A stretch of 64,000 nucleotides of DNA from Bryum argenteum (lineage: Eukaryota; Streptophyta; Bryopsida; Bryales; Bryaceae), in contig CM073321.1 in assembly GCA_037043015.1 (NCBI GenBank), forward strand, positions 35,008,101-35,072,100, read 5' to 3'. Below are positions 20,982 through 33,420 of this stretch, in pieces. The notes under the pieces are model-generated. The model was not told the DNA's origin and did no database searches. It was given only the letters and a program-made list of their open reading frames with translations. Each line of letters opens with the position of its first letter. The stretch's first letter is position 1. The position numbers and the translations under genes were made by a program.

Positions 20982-23400
20982 ATGGATACTAATTTGGCCT
21001 CCGCGTCCCATCAGCAGAAAACAATCCAGAGGAAAGGCTCTCAGCATTTTTCAAGTCCTATGTTCTTGAGGAGGACAATGAAGTCGCAGACGAAGAAATA
21101 TTTGGAGACATGTGGGTGCACACAGAGCCTTCCGATGACGAATGGTGGAGTATGCTCCTTACACCGCAGACGGACGAGCTGGCTGTCGTCACCAAGTACA
21201 AGGGAATAGAGTGCAACCTTCTTGTCAATTTGGAGGAGAACATCATCGATGTCGTCAACCACAACACGCACTGGATCTGCGTGACTTGCATCGTGGACGA
21301 CCCCACTCAAGACACGACTCCTGACCAAGACTACGGGTTTACTTACATGATCGATACTATGAAGATCGCATTCAACATTTGGGCTCATGTCGAGAGTATA
21401 AAAAATTCTCGGTACAATCCCTTGGCAAAAAATGTCGAGCAACACATTTGCGAGTTCCGATTCACAACCGAGCTTGGTAACTAGCAGCCCCCAAATGTTC
21501 TCGCCCCTCGTCTCCAATCATCGGTCACTGCCATGGTGAACTTCAAGGCAAAGCTGCAACGCAAGAAGATGCAAACGCAGCCCCTTCGTCTGACGCAGGA
21601 AGTAAGCATGCACAATGGCAGCCACGAGTTGATCCTATATCAGACTCCTGAGACGACGCGATCAAAGAGGCGCAAGACAGATCCGTCCCAAACTCAGCAG
21701 GGGCCGACACCAAAGAAGCTCAAATCAGTCACGACGAAGAAGTCGACCCTGGCCGAACCCATGGAGATTGATGACGCGATCCTAGCGCCAGCCTTGACAG
21801 ACGTCCCCATCGACAATATAGAGAAAGTTGTCCACTACAAAGAGTCCATGAATGTCTTCAAGAACTACTAGGCTCTTTGCCAGAACTCTTACATTTTCTG
21901 CTCAGATGCCACTTTCGAGATTCCAATTGAGGGTCTCTTTACTCCCCCCGCGGACCTGAACATCCGAAACCTTCAGCAGGCAAAGGTTAAGCACACGATG
22001 CATTTCCTGATTGAGATGTCCGATAAGGTGAAGAAGAACACCCTCTGCGTCTTCCCCAAGAATAAGCTCGTAAAACCCCAATCTTGGGAGTAGATACAGA
22101 ACGGAAAGTTCTACATGGCCAATGGACAACACTGTGTCGAGGCCTCCTACCAGTTGCAAAACAGGCTAGATGTAGATGTTAAGATAAGCCGCATCCAAAG
22201 CAAAGCTCATCGACTTCGACACGGGAATGAAGATGAAGGAGTTTGGAAAGTGGAAGGCAAATGATGGAAACATCTCCAGAGAGTTCTTCAAATGGATCGG
22301 CAACACAAGCTACCCCCGGCTGAAACGGTTAGCCGAGCATATGCTCAACAGACTCAACCCAAATTGCCCATACACATTCTCCAAAGTCACGTTGAAGCAC
22401 ATGAAGGGTGTGTTTGTAGATTGCTACAGCTCCTACGACTAGCTAGAGCGCTGTAAGAGGAAGACCATCGTGAAGCGCGTGATTCACAACATGCGCCCTG
22501 ACTTAATGCTATTCAGTACGAGTGGGGACTTCAGAAAGGAGAGCTGGAAGAAATTCAAAAGCAATTTCAAGATAACGCCAACTACACTGAAGGTTCTGAT
22601 CACAAATCCCGGGGAGACGTTCTTCGCGCACTCAAAATTCCTTAGCAACAAGAACAAGTCGATAGAACAACTCTCGCCGTATGCAGCAGAGTTCTTTAGA
22701 GTCTTTCTCGCCAACAAGGCGAAGTTTCAGGTTCCAAAGGGCAAGGCAAACTTGAGGGCCTACAACATGGAGGACAATGTGCTGGGGGAATGGCACGGTG
22801 ACTCTTGGATCGAATTATCTCCCAAGAGAATCAAGGTCGGTATAATGGACTTCCGTAATCTCCTCGGAGCACAGGAGGTATCAGCTTCATCAATCTTGTC
22901 ATGAGGCTCGTACTTCTACAACGTCCTCTAAGTCCTAAAGTCTATCACGGACTCGTTGGTTACTGTAATTCCCGTTTGAGTTTGGATCTGCGGAAGTAGG
23001 GATGCTGAGGCGAAGATTAAGAAATACCTCGATAATTGCGAGTTCGGAAAGAACTACAAGATTGAGTATGCGGAGTATATTCCGGCTCCATATGAGCGAC
23101 TCTTGGATCATACCCTCTTGACCAAGAAGGCCAAAGATCATGTCGAGATCCTCTTCTTGTTTCGAACCTCCCCAAGTTCTTCCCGGCCTTCGACACTCCA
23201 TAGTTCAACATCTCGGGGAGATACAACGAACTCGAGTATTGTATTTATAATACGGAATTGAGGATGGAGTTCTACCTAAAGCTGCTTGATGTCTTCTGCA
23301 AGGAAGGGGATGCGATCTTCAGTGTTTTTGGAGGCGGGAAGCTCTACTGTGCGGCCTGGGTGAGGACATCCATTATATTACAACTCGATTCGAATTGAAT
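20982..23400 (+). pseudogene. Module copy 3, segment E: ParB-like / DNA-methyltransferase-like fusion, decayed
   Basis: After a frame change near 21000 the frame reads to about 22200. It shows an acidic N-terminus, a KRRK-type basic linker, then a ParB-like segment: FEIPIEGLFTPPADLNIR followed by FYMANGQHCVEASY near 22113-22150, comparable to IPLCRLV and YEGNHRLTAW of copy 2. Another frame carries 22227-23200. Near its end RIKVGIMDFRNLLG matches the motif-IV position (DPPY expected), and around 23250-23350 the block KEGDAIFSVFGGGKLYCAA matches motif I (DxFxGxG). TAG codons at 21482, 21869, 22091, 22439 and near 23201, TGA at 22902 and 22977, TAA at 22930, and about three frame changes show decay. 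No introns are obvious, unlike copy 2. Confidence 0.6.
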
Positions 23401-23765
23401 ATTTTGACATGAATCTCCTACTTCCTAAGTTCTTTGTATTTCACTGGAGTCGAGTTTAATACGCACTTCAGTGTGCAGAGATCATTTCACTCTTGAACTC
23501 CATTCAACTCGACTCGAGTTGAATATATTATTAAATATGCTACAAAACCATGTTTTTATATTTAATTCCAGTCGAGTTGAACACGCACCATAAACTAGTT
23601 AGGTTCATTTTCCTCATGCGGTCTTAAATTTAACTCAACTTGAGTTGAATGTATTGATTGTTGGCGCTTAGTAGTTCATATTTGGTAATCGAGTCGAGTT
23701 GAATGCGCACATCGAAGTAGTATAGTACTGTTCTTACACGCAAACTCCGCTCTAACTCAAATCGA
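23378..23765. repeat. Type-C palindromes between E and A of copy 3
   Basis: Full or near-full dyads lie at 23378-23400, 23502-23524 (perfect) and 23627-23650. Half-sites (GTCGAGTT) occur near 23447, 23570 and 23690, and a short dyad near 23753. They fill the spacer directly upstream of segment A of copy 3. Confidence 0.8.
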
Positions 23766-23798
23766 GTTACACTTACAAGTTATTGATAATTTCATTTC

Positions 23799-24770
23799 TT
23801 GCTATGTCTACTCGTTGATGTATTCGCTGTTGAATACTCGATCAGCTCCAGCGACGAGCACGACAAAGTCTTCAAACTTTCAATGGAGGTCTTCAACTTG
23901 GATCGTCGAGATTTCGAAAGTGGGTACCCGATTGGTGAGGCTTCCGAGTCCAAGGAGAGACTGGAACCACCACCACCCCCCAAGAAGGCCGAGAAGGGCA
24001 AGGCAAAGAAGAAGGTCTGGGGAGAAGGGTTACTGCTTGATGTGAATGCTCCAAGACCCATAGTAATTGGGTCAAGTGACGACGATGACGATCCTCACCA
24101 AGAAGTTGAGGCCTACCGATCCCAATTTCCGATAACGCCCCAAACTGGACGAGGCTCATCTTTTCATCTTCCTCATACCCAAGAACATGGCTTCACCAAT
24201 AGCTCTCTTCCGGCTTTCACCCCTTCGCCTCAGAAGAAGCGAAGAGAGTCATCAAACGTTGACACTCTAATGGAAAGGCTCATTAGAATGCAAGGAAGGC
24301 GCATGTGCGACATAGGATCAAAATTGAAGCAACGCTTGCTCGAGAGCGCGAAGAACGCAAAATGTAGAGATTGGAGGATGAGCAACGATGGAACGTAATG
24401 ATGTCTCAGGCCTTCGAGAGAATACCTGGGATAGTAGTCCAAGCCATTTTGCACCTCAATGCAAAGCCGCTCCACACGCTCGAAGCAAGTCATAGTGAAA
24501 CCTCTGCTTCTGACCCACGGGGCCACTGAGTCTTCTGACAGCAGTGCAGCTCGATAGGCATCTCCTCGACGTTCCCTCTAAGGCATAACATTCGAGTCGA
24601 CTGCAGCTCCACCACCTGCGGGCAATATCAATCAAGAGGCTTAGAGAGATCAAGGCCCTGAAAGTCGCCCCATACCCTCGGACCCAGTCGATGTGGAAAT
24701 GAAGGCGGTCGATGATGAAGAGCACATAGTAACAGAGGATGAGACTCTCGATACGAACATTATCAAATCA
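23799..24770 (+). pseudogene. Module copy 3, segment A: acidic/coiled-coil protein (broken)
   Basis: The frame 23799-24398 encodes an acidic N-part (SSSDEHDKVF), a PPPPPKK/KAKKK basic stretch, an acidic DDDDD patch, then a basic coiled-coil-like end (TLMERLIRMQGRRM). A frame change near 24365 leads into QRWNVMMSQAFERIPG and a Ser/Thr-rich remainder with further stops. It ends near a GT after ATCAAATCAG at 24770. The order (acidic, Pro/Lys, coiled coil, Ser/Pro) matches segment A of copies 1 and 2, and it follows E as in copy 2. A GATCAG acceptor near 23846 may mark the true exon start. Confidence 0.5.
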
Positions 24771-24796
24771 GGTTGAACTCCATGATCTAGTCTTTC

Positions 24797-24819
24797 ATTT
24801 AACTCGACTCGAGTTGAAC
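24797..24819. repeat. Type-C palindrome after segment A of copy 3
   Basis: A 23-bp dyad with arms TTTAACTCGA/TCGAGTTGAA-like, the last of the type-C set. It lies in the presumed intron following segment A. Confidence 0.8.
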
Positions 24820-25027
24820 TGCTCCTACAATTAATGGCATATCGCCTGTAGAAGCCTTTGAGAGTTTTTGTTAGCCTAGTATATATATTCCTCTAGGACA
24901 GTTTTGTAAGATTGGACTTAGTATTCATTGTGTAAATACTTTTTGTAAATGACGCTCATTTTTGAACGCAGAGTTTGGAATACAATCATATTTTCTTACA
25001 CATTTTCTCCCTCTGATTTTTACGCAG

Positions 25028-25326
<299 letters not shown>

Positions 25327-25789
25327 CCAATCTCCAATAAGAGATTGGCGTGAATATAGCGTCTGTTCGTAATGTCTTTACCTCAATGGCCACAGGACAA
25401 AGAGGTAAAAGAACAAAACTACTCACCCCTTACGGGAATAGACACTAAACTACACATACAAAAGTGACTACACAAAGTAACCGAGACCAGACTAAACTAA
25501 AGTAACAAAGATAGAACTATTTAGGGTGCGAGTGTTTGGCAAATGGATGTTTTAATTGGGATTTGGATGGGTTCAAGGTCACCAAGCCGTGGAGTCCTAG
25601 GGTGGTTGAGGTGTAGGACGTTTGTAATCATGCTGGTCCAAGTTCGAACCTTGTCGGGCTCGTTTGAGCAGTTCGCATGGCTTGGGGCTGTCTGTGAGTA
25701 TATGGCAGGAGAAATATATCAACCACCCGGCCCCTACCCGAGAAGCTGAGACTGAAACAGTGCGCTGGTAACAACAGTGGTTTGTACCA

Positions 25790-28512
25790 CTACCCCCCCT
25801 TTTTTATTTGCCATGGTGGTTCGAGATTGGTGGGGAGGGTTTGGTGGTTTTCTAGTTTGCGTTTATATAGGAGGATTAATGCTGCGTGTTGTATGGCTAT
25901 CATGTTAATTGTTCTGAATGCGTTTATGATTTGTTTTTCGGTTAGTTTGAATGAAGTTCTCAATGAGGTCATTGATGGTGTGTGAGTAGTGCCTCTAGCA
26001 CTTGAAGTAATGACTATGAGGGGGTTGACTTTCCAGCCACGGGCAGCTATTGAGTCGAGTAATGGTTGGTATTTATTGGTTTTATTTGTCATGGTTTCTT
26101 GTGGAAATCTGTCGTTACAGTATGTGAATTCAATATATTGAATGGCAATGCTGTTGTTGGGGTGTTGTGGAGGTGTGCCTTGGTGTGGGAGGCCGATTAC
26201 ACAAAGTAAGTCAGGCCGAAATCTTGCATTGCAGTGACATCTACGTGTGTCGCAAGTGCAAGGGAGGAGCCAACTGGGTACCGTGTTATCTGGGGGTGCG
26301 CTGAGGTGCTTTCCGGCATTTATAAGTGTGTAACATCTAGACTTGGCGTTGGACATGATGGGTTGTTTAATGGTTTTAACTGCCTGATTGTGCCTGGTAA
26401 TTCTAAGTGCGTGGATGTTTGGGTGTCGGCATTTAAGTTAGACGTGTAGCCATGTGTCTACGTCTGTGGAGTTGCAGATAGGGCATGTTTTTGTTGGGAA
26501 TCGTATATGTCCAAAGATCAGTTGTTTTCGTGCGTTGCCCATGTATTGTCCTGTGCGGAATTTTAGTATGCTAGTTATTTGGGAGTCTGTAATTTTTGGG
26601 TTTTTCCAGAAGGCATTTGAAGATTTTGCATGTATATCGAGATTGGAGGTCCATTTTTTTATGTTAGGAAAGTTTTGTGCTAGAATTGTGAGGTTGTTTT
26701 CACGGTCGTATTTGGTAAGGTATGTAGCTAGGTTTCTAACTGGTCCCTTATCTGGTCTGTGGTGCGGTCCAGGCCATATATCTTTTTGGTAATAGAAAGG
26801 GGTAATGTGTGCAAATTCGTGGTTTTTTCGGGCAAATTTATAGTTTTTTTTGTTCCCTGCTTTTGCTAGCTTATCTGCTTTATCATTTCCGGATATGCTA
26901 ACATGAGCTCTTACTTTGTGGAATATGGTGGGTTGTGTACGTATTTTCAACATATTTGTAATGGCGATGAGAGTATTTTGATCGGGGTGGTTGTTTTGTA
27001 GAGTAGGATGTGTTAGGTGTGTTTGTAAAATGTACAAGCGGTTTATGCAATCTGTAAATATGTATGCGGGTTCGTCTATATACCTAGTTGTGAGGATTTT
27101 GAGTGTTTTGTATATGGCCATTTGTTCTGCTCTAAATATGGTTTGTAAGCCCGGCAGTCTTTTTGATAATTGTATTTCTGGTTTTGTTGGGTTATAAATG
27201 CCATAACCGGCGGTTTCTGGGAGCAATTAGCCCGTTGCTGTTTTTTGTGGTGGTATGAAGGATCCATGTGTATAATAGCTATATTCTGGAGAGAATTTGA
27301 TAGGAAGATGTGTGGTGTATTGTAGGAGTGGGGGTATGCTTGAGAGGTTGGGTGTATGTGTTGGGGGATATAGGAGTTTGGTCCAATTTTTGTTTTTGTT
27401 GACTTTGGTGTTTTCAGGTGTGGAAGGAATTTCTTGAAGGTGGAACTGGGTGATAGATAGATTTCTAAGAGTGGTTGTGAGATTATGTGTGTCTGCTGTG
27501 GTGGTGAGATGGTGTTGCTTGTGGTGGATGCAAAGAATTTGGATTGTGTTTGGTTCGGTGCGGGGTTTTTTGTGGTCAGTGGGGACGGTGGGTTGTTCGT
27601 ATGTTATTGTGTCAGCGGCTAAAACGTGTGTATCTGGAAACCAGTTGAGTATGGAGTTGGATTGTGGAACCATTGCTTGTCTGGCATGACCAAAATGGTT
27701 ATATCATTGGGGTTATGTAGTGCGGCTAACCTGGCCCAGTGAATACTTTGTTGTGCAATTTCGTCGTTGTGTGGATGGGCATAACCAATTCCTTGCCGTT
27801 TATAATGAAAGGCAGGGCCATTGGAGCCAAATATTTTGTCACGTGGGAATGTGGAGTAGTATTTGGTGATTTGTAAAGGGCATGTTGCTGGGGAGGAGAA
27901 ATACGTGTGTGTTATGCGGAATGATGTAATGAGAGTGTCTATAATGGTTGTGGGGAGCGTGTGGTGGTGTGATGTTTTGGGATTGCGTTTTGAGAGAGAG
28001 TGGTGGTATCGTTTATATAGTAGGATGATTTCTGTTTTAAAGGGTTGGGTTTGGGGGGTTAGACCGTGGTTAGTGTTAAGGTATGTGTGGTATTGTTTCC
28101 ATAGCCATTTGAGTCTTGATGTGGGGATGGTAGGGAGAAAGTGGACATTTTTATCGAATAAATGTGCTGTTTCATTTAGGATTTGTATTGTGGGGGAGTT
28201 TGTGAGGATGTCTTTGTCAGGGTTGTAGTCTTGTAGATGGATTTGCGTAAGGGGTATATTTGTTGGGGGTGGGATGAATCGGGTGTCTCTTGATTGTGGT
28301 GTTGTGAAGTTAGTATCGATGATGTGTTTATATAATGTGTGTTTTTGTTGTGTGTAGTATTTGGTTAGAAGGTTAAGGTTGTCTTGTATGACGGTTGGAT
28401 AGTTGAGTGGGAATACTTCTTTGGGGGATAACCAAGTGTGGTATGTGAGTTGATTGTTTATTTTCCAGTGGCATATGTATTTGTTTGTGGAGTGTGTGAT
28501 TTTGTATTTGTC
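25790..28512 (-). pseudogene. LINE ORF2, C-terminal part: unknown domain, RNase H, CCHC, PD-(D/E)xK-like nuclease
   Basis: From 28512 to about 27680 an open frame without ATG encodes a domain not recognised (FGSNGPAFHYK, GIGYAHPHNDE, HWARLAA, ITILVMPD). After a frame change near 27670 come RNase H motifs: YTHGS near 27280 (YTDGS expected), FRAEQMAIYKTL (catalytic Glu), YIFTDCINRL (Asp) and HVSISGNDKADKLAK (Asp). Then TCPICNS and a LKCRHPNIHALRITRHN segment, and finally RPDLLCVIGLP, YIEFTYCNDRF, KTNKYQPLLDSI and GWKVNPLIVI. The last set gives the Asp, Glu and Lys arrangement of REL-type endonucleases of R2/R4/Dualen elements. In-frame TAA codons lie at 27227-27229 and 26438-26440. The protein ends with TAG at 25790. 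Confidence 0.7.
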
Positions 28513-28523
28513 TTTTTTGGTGT

Positions 28524-31061
28524 CTATTTTGTGTGCGGATATGTGGTGTATGGGGAAGTCAATGGGGTTATTGATGATTTGTTTGGGCGGGGGATTGTTG
28601 CTGTAGGTGGTGGGAAGGTTAAATGTGTTGGAGGTGGAGGAGTAGGTGGAGATATTTCGTGGTCATGTGTTATGTATTCGTTGTATAGAAGATGGGATGG
28701 TGAGTTCGAGTTGCACGGTTGTGAACATTTGGGGGTGCATATTTTTTGGCAAAATAGTTGTTGAGCAAGATTGAGAGCGCTGCGTTCTAATTTAGTGGGA
28801 TTTTTATAGTATATTTTGAAATCTATAGGTGACATGAGGATGGTTCCATTTGGGAGTGTGAGGTGGCTTATTTTGGTTATTTTGAGAAGTAGTAGTTTAT
28901 GTAATAATTTGAGGGAGACTTTGGGATTTAGGTGGGGTAGGAAAATTGATGCCTGGGTCAGCCATCGCGTTTCTAATTCGGTGGCTTGGAGTTGGAAGTT
29001 GTCAAGTGTGCATTTGAGGTGTAGTCCACCAGCTTCTTTAAGTAGGAAGATTGTTCTTGTGATTGGGGAATGTATGCAATCGTTGTATTTTATTCGGGGG
29101 ATTTCTTGGGATCCACCATATTTTGCTAAAATGTGTTGAATGAGACCTTGGTAGATTGGGCCAAGTTTACCTTTGTCATTTAGTGCATTTGTAAGTTGGT
29201 CTCCAATGCATTTGAGGTAAGCATTTTTAAGGGAGAAAGCTTCAAGGCCAAAGTCTTCATGTGGTAATTGTGCAATAACATTTGCCGTACATTTAGGTAG
29301 CCCACATATTGTTTTTTGGATGCTGGTGATTTTCTTATCTAGTTTTTTGATCATTGGTAGTGAGTAGGGTACTGCATAGAAGCTATATGCAACGCCTGCG
29401 CGTATGACTGTATCCACCATATTGATTTTTTGTTTCATTGTGGCAGGGCAGTTAGAGAGTTTTTGACATTGTTCAGTAAGTTTTTTGGTGGTTATGTGTG
29501 TTTGGAGTTTCCACTTGAGAGTTGGTACCATTTGAATACCGAGGTAGGGGTAGGCTTCATTTTGGTGTAGTGTTGGTAATGGTTCATTTTTGTAATTGAC
29601 GTTTTGTGTTTGAAGAAGGGTTTTGAAGGTGGTGGGTGTGAGTTTGGATTTGTTTGGGCAGCCGGTAACTACACATTTTTGTGTACCTACTTCGAGTCCA
29701 GTCCAGTCACTGAATTTTTCAATTTTATTGATTTGTGTTTGTAGCGCTTATAGGGTACCAGTGAGAGCAACTAGGTCATCAGCATATGCAGCAGAGTTAA
29801 TTATTGATTTTGATGTACCAAATTTGTAACCATGGTTTCCTAGTTGTAGCCATCTCAAAAGGGGTTCTAGGAATATGATAAAGAGATATGGGCTTAGTGT
29901 GTCGCCTTGGATGGTGCCCCGTTGGATTGGTATTGGTTTCGTTTTTCCAAAGTGCTCTCCAGTGTATATGGTGGTGGAATGTGAGTAAATGTTTCCAATT
30001 AGTGCAACAGCATCTATTGGGTAGCCCAGGTCAGCCATTATTGCCAGTAGTCTAGCATGGTCTAAGGATCCAAATGCATTTTTGAAGTCGATGTACATTA
30101 TGTAAATGTCTTGGTTTGTGATTTTGGCATCTTCAAGTGTGGCCGTAAGAAGTTGGATTTGTCTAGAGGTACTTCTTTCAGCTCGAAAGCCTTCTTGGCT
30201 GTCATGAAGGATTTGGTGGCGTTCGCCGTATGCTGATAGAATGAATGTAAGGGTACTAGTAAAGAGTTTGTATATCGTATTAGCCAGGGCAATGGGTCTA
30301 TGGTTGGGGAGAAGTGAGGGGTCACCTTTCTTGTAGAGAAGTATAGTAAGGCTGGTTTTCCAAGATGCAGGCATTTGTTTTTGTTTATAGCAGTGGGAGA
30401 AGAAGAGGTGTAGAAGGGTGTGGAATGAGTCACGCATATTTTTGAGAATGGAGTTAGGGATTTTATCTGGGCCGGGAGCTTTGTTTTGTGAGAGATTTTT
30501 TAAGCAGATGTCAAAAGTTTCCCGATTGTAGTATGTGTGTAGTGGAGTTTCTGGGGTACCTCTCTTTTCAAGGATAAATCCATCTAAATCATGCCATGGA
30601 TATTGGCGGACTGCACATGTGCAGTTTTGGGGATGTTCTGGTTGATAATAGCATGTTGCGATGGTTGGGCGGTTGGTGATGGACTGCTGGAAGAAGATTT
30701 CTTGGGCTATGTCGTTTGGGCTAGTCAAGATTTCATTGTTGTGAGTGGTGATGCAGTCTAGTGGTGGAGTTTCTAGGTTTTTGAAGACATGGTTGTTTAT
30801 TTTCTTGGGGCTAGTGTTATAAAGTTGTCTATATTTTGTTATGGCCTTCTTGATGGATTGGCGGGTGTATTTCGTGGTAATGGCCCTTGCTTTTTTGTTT
30901 GCGGTTTTGGCTAAATCTGCTAGTGTGTTTAACCAATCTTTTTTAGTGTCATCTGTGTCCGGGGGGGGTGGTATGCTTGCATGTGTGTGTTGTTGTGTTT
31001 CTTGTATTATTGGGTGTGTTCTCCAAGTGTCGTTGTTGTTGGCTATGTAGATTTTTTGCAA
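28524..31061 (-). pseudogene. LINE ORF2, reverse transcriptase part
   Basis: The frame runs 31061 to 28524 and is interrupted once by TAA (29748-29750, probably from CAA). RT landmarks are NKAPGPDKIPNSILK (about 30480-30440), HRPIALANTIYKLFT, GFRAERSTSRQIQ, IDFKNAFGSLDHARL, IQGDTLSPYLF and YADD at 29775-29786. This is a full set of LINE fingers/palm motifs. The thumb and connecting region follow to 28524, where the frame changes. It acts in target-primed reverse transcription in intact relatives. Confidence 0.85.
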
Positions 31062-33374
31062 ATTAAGTGGTATGTAAAGAGGTGTCTCTTCCAGTCTTTT
31101 TGTGATTTTCTTGGTAGAAATCCACCTTGATGGTTAGTTTTTGGTGTGAGAGTGGGGATACGGGGGGCGGTACAAGTTTTTAGCATTGTTTCTGTGGTGC
31201 AGTTTATGAGGAGGTCTAATTGTGTACATGCAGTGGTCCATTCAGTGCGAGTGAGTTGTTCTTGTTTTAAAATAGTCGTAAGGTCGTTAATAGAGAGTGC
31301 GTTTTGTTCAGAGAATGCAGTATTAAATGAGTCTAAGTTGGCTTGGGGGATGGGGTTTAGAATACGAGGGGTTGTTTCGGTTGATATTGGTGGAGGGTGG
31401 GCTATTAGTGTTTGTTGAGGTATGTGAAGATTTATTGGTGAGTGGTCTGAGTTAAGGTTTTTTGTGTGGTTGGGAGTGGAGGTGAAAAGATGGTGATTGG
31501 TGGAATTTATGTAGTAACCGTCAATAAGGCTCGATTCTGTATAGTTGTATCCGCCTTGTCTGGAGAATGGGCTGTTTGTAGGAATGTAGTTTAGATTGAG
31601 ACTATCGGTGAAGGTGCGGCATTGAATGTCTTCGTCTTGTGGTGGTGTTGTGGTATGTTTGTTTTGTCTGCCTATGAGTGCGATGTCCCTGTTAAAATCA
31701 CCACAGAGAATATGGGTGTAATTTGGATGTGTTTGTACTCGGGTGGTAATTGTTTGCTGAATGGAGGGGATTAGTCCTATATCTTCGGGATGGGACGGCA
31801 TGTAGAGATGGATAAGAATCCATGGTATGAGTGGTTCGTTCGCAATATGTATGATTTGTAAATATGGTGAGATGTTTGCTGGTGTTGGGATCTTGGTGAC
31901 ATTGCCTGGGGAAGCATATTTGTAGTGGATTAGGGTGAGAAGGCCGCCTCTAGTGGGTGTGTATCTTAATCTTTGTTGTATACATCTAGGGAGGGCGTGT
32001 GTATTGTTGAAGATGAGTTTATATTGTGGAAGCATGCGTTGTATGTGTTTTGTGGATTTATTTGCAGTGAGTTTTGTTTCTTGTATGGTAATGATAGCGG
32101 AAAGGTTATCCGCGAGCTGGTGGATGTTGAGAAGTGCAGTATTGAGTGAAGCTGCATTCCAGGTAGTCATAAGTGTGCTTTGGTATGTAGTAATTTGGGG
32201 TTGGGGTTGAAGAGGGGGAGTGGGCGGAAGTGGTGGTGGGTGTGAGTACTCGGGTATGTGTGTTTTACATTTTAAGGCTTCGATTAGTAGTTCTTTTGGT
32301 ATGTATGGGAATTCAACCATTAATGTTTGTAGGTTTGCATTGTTGTTTATGTTTGTGATATAATTATATAATTCATTGTGTATCGTGCGAGAGGGTATAA
32401 TATTGTGTTGGTGTGTTTCTAAAAATTTAGTGTAGGGGTGAGGATTATTTAAGTGACGGGAGGGGATGTTTGGTAAACGGGAAAGTTTTTTAAGTAATGA
32501 TGTAGTCCATTCAGGAGTTGGGTTTGATAATATATGTTGTTCACACATTGTTAGTAGAGGACCAATGGTGGTAATTAGTGCGTATAGAAAATTTGGCGGT
32601 GGGTATTGGGGGTGGTTAAATATGTAACGTGTTAGACATGGGTATTTGTTTGTACTTGTTGGGTGGTCGGGGTGTGTGGTTTGGATTGTGGAGGAAAATA
32701 TTTTTGCAAGGGGTTTGTATTCTAGATATAATATGATTGTGCTAGGAATGAAGTATGTGTTGCTGTGTCGTCTATGTTTGGCGGGATGGGTGTGTAGGAT
32801 ATTTGGCATGGGGCTTGGGTTTGGTTCGACGTCATCGCATAGTAGGAGGAACAAATAGTTTGGGATGAATTTGCCTTTGGGAATTTTGGATTTTGGTCTG
32901 GCAAGATGTGATATGGTGTTTGTTTTAGGATTGGGCATTTTAGGATTTTTAGGTTTTGATTGTGTTTGGGTATAGGTTGTATGTGTTTGAGAGGGGGACC
33001 AATTTGTTTTGTGTATCTTACGATTTTCCATTTGTTTGGTGTATTTATCTTGTTTTGTTGGATTGGTTTTTGTTGTATTATTTATGAGATGGGGTGTGTT
33101 TTGGTGTATTAATTTTTTGGCGAGGCCGGGAAGCCGAGCTCCATTTGGTTTGTGGGGGAGATAGGTTTGATTTTGGTGTAATGTGTAGATTTGTGTTCTT
33201 GTTGTTTTGTTTAATGTGTTATCCCCAAGTAGCCCAAGTATAAACTTGAGATTCCTTAGTAGCCATAGTATGAGCTTGGGGCTCCCAAGAAGTTCAAGTA
33301 CAAACATATTTGTATTTATGATTGGGTATGTATTTTTATGTGTATGTGTATGTATATGTGTATGCATATGCGTA

Positions 33375-33420
<46 letters not shown>

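Noticed and set aside
4728-23400. Bacterial, phage or giant-virus contamination, because of ParB and MTase motifs
   Set aside because: The copy at 4.7-9.0 kb has nine short GT-AG introns and lies among plant-type transposons.
26454-32860. Plus-strand frames opposite the LINE, rich in Val, Cys, Trp and Gly
   Set aside because: They are shadows of the A/C-rich coding strand of ORF2; all RT, RNase H and endonuclease motifs lie on the minus strand.
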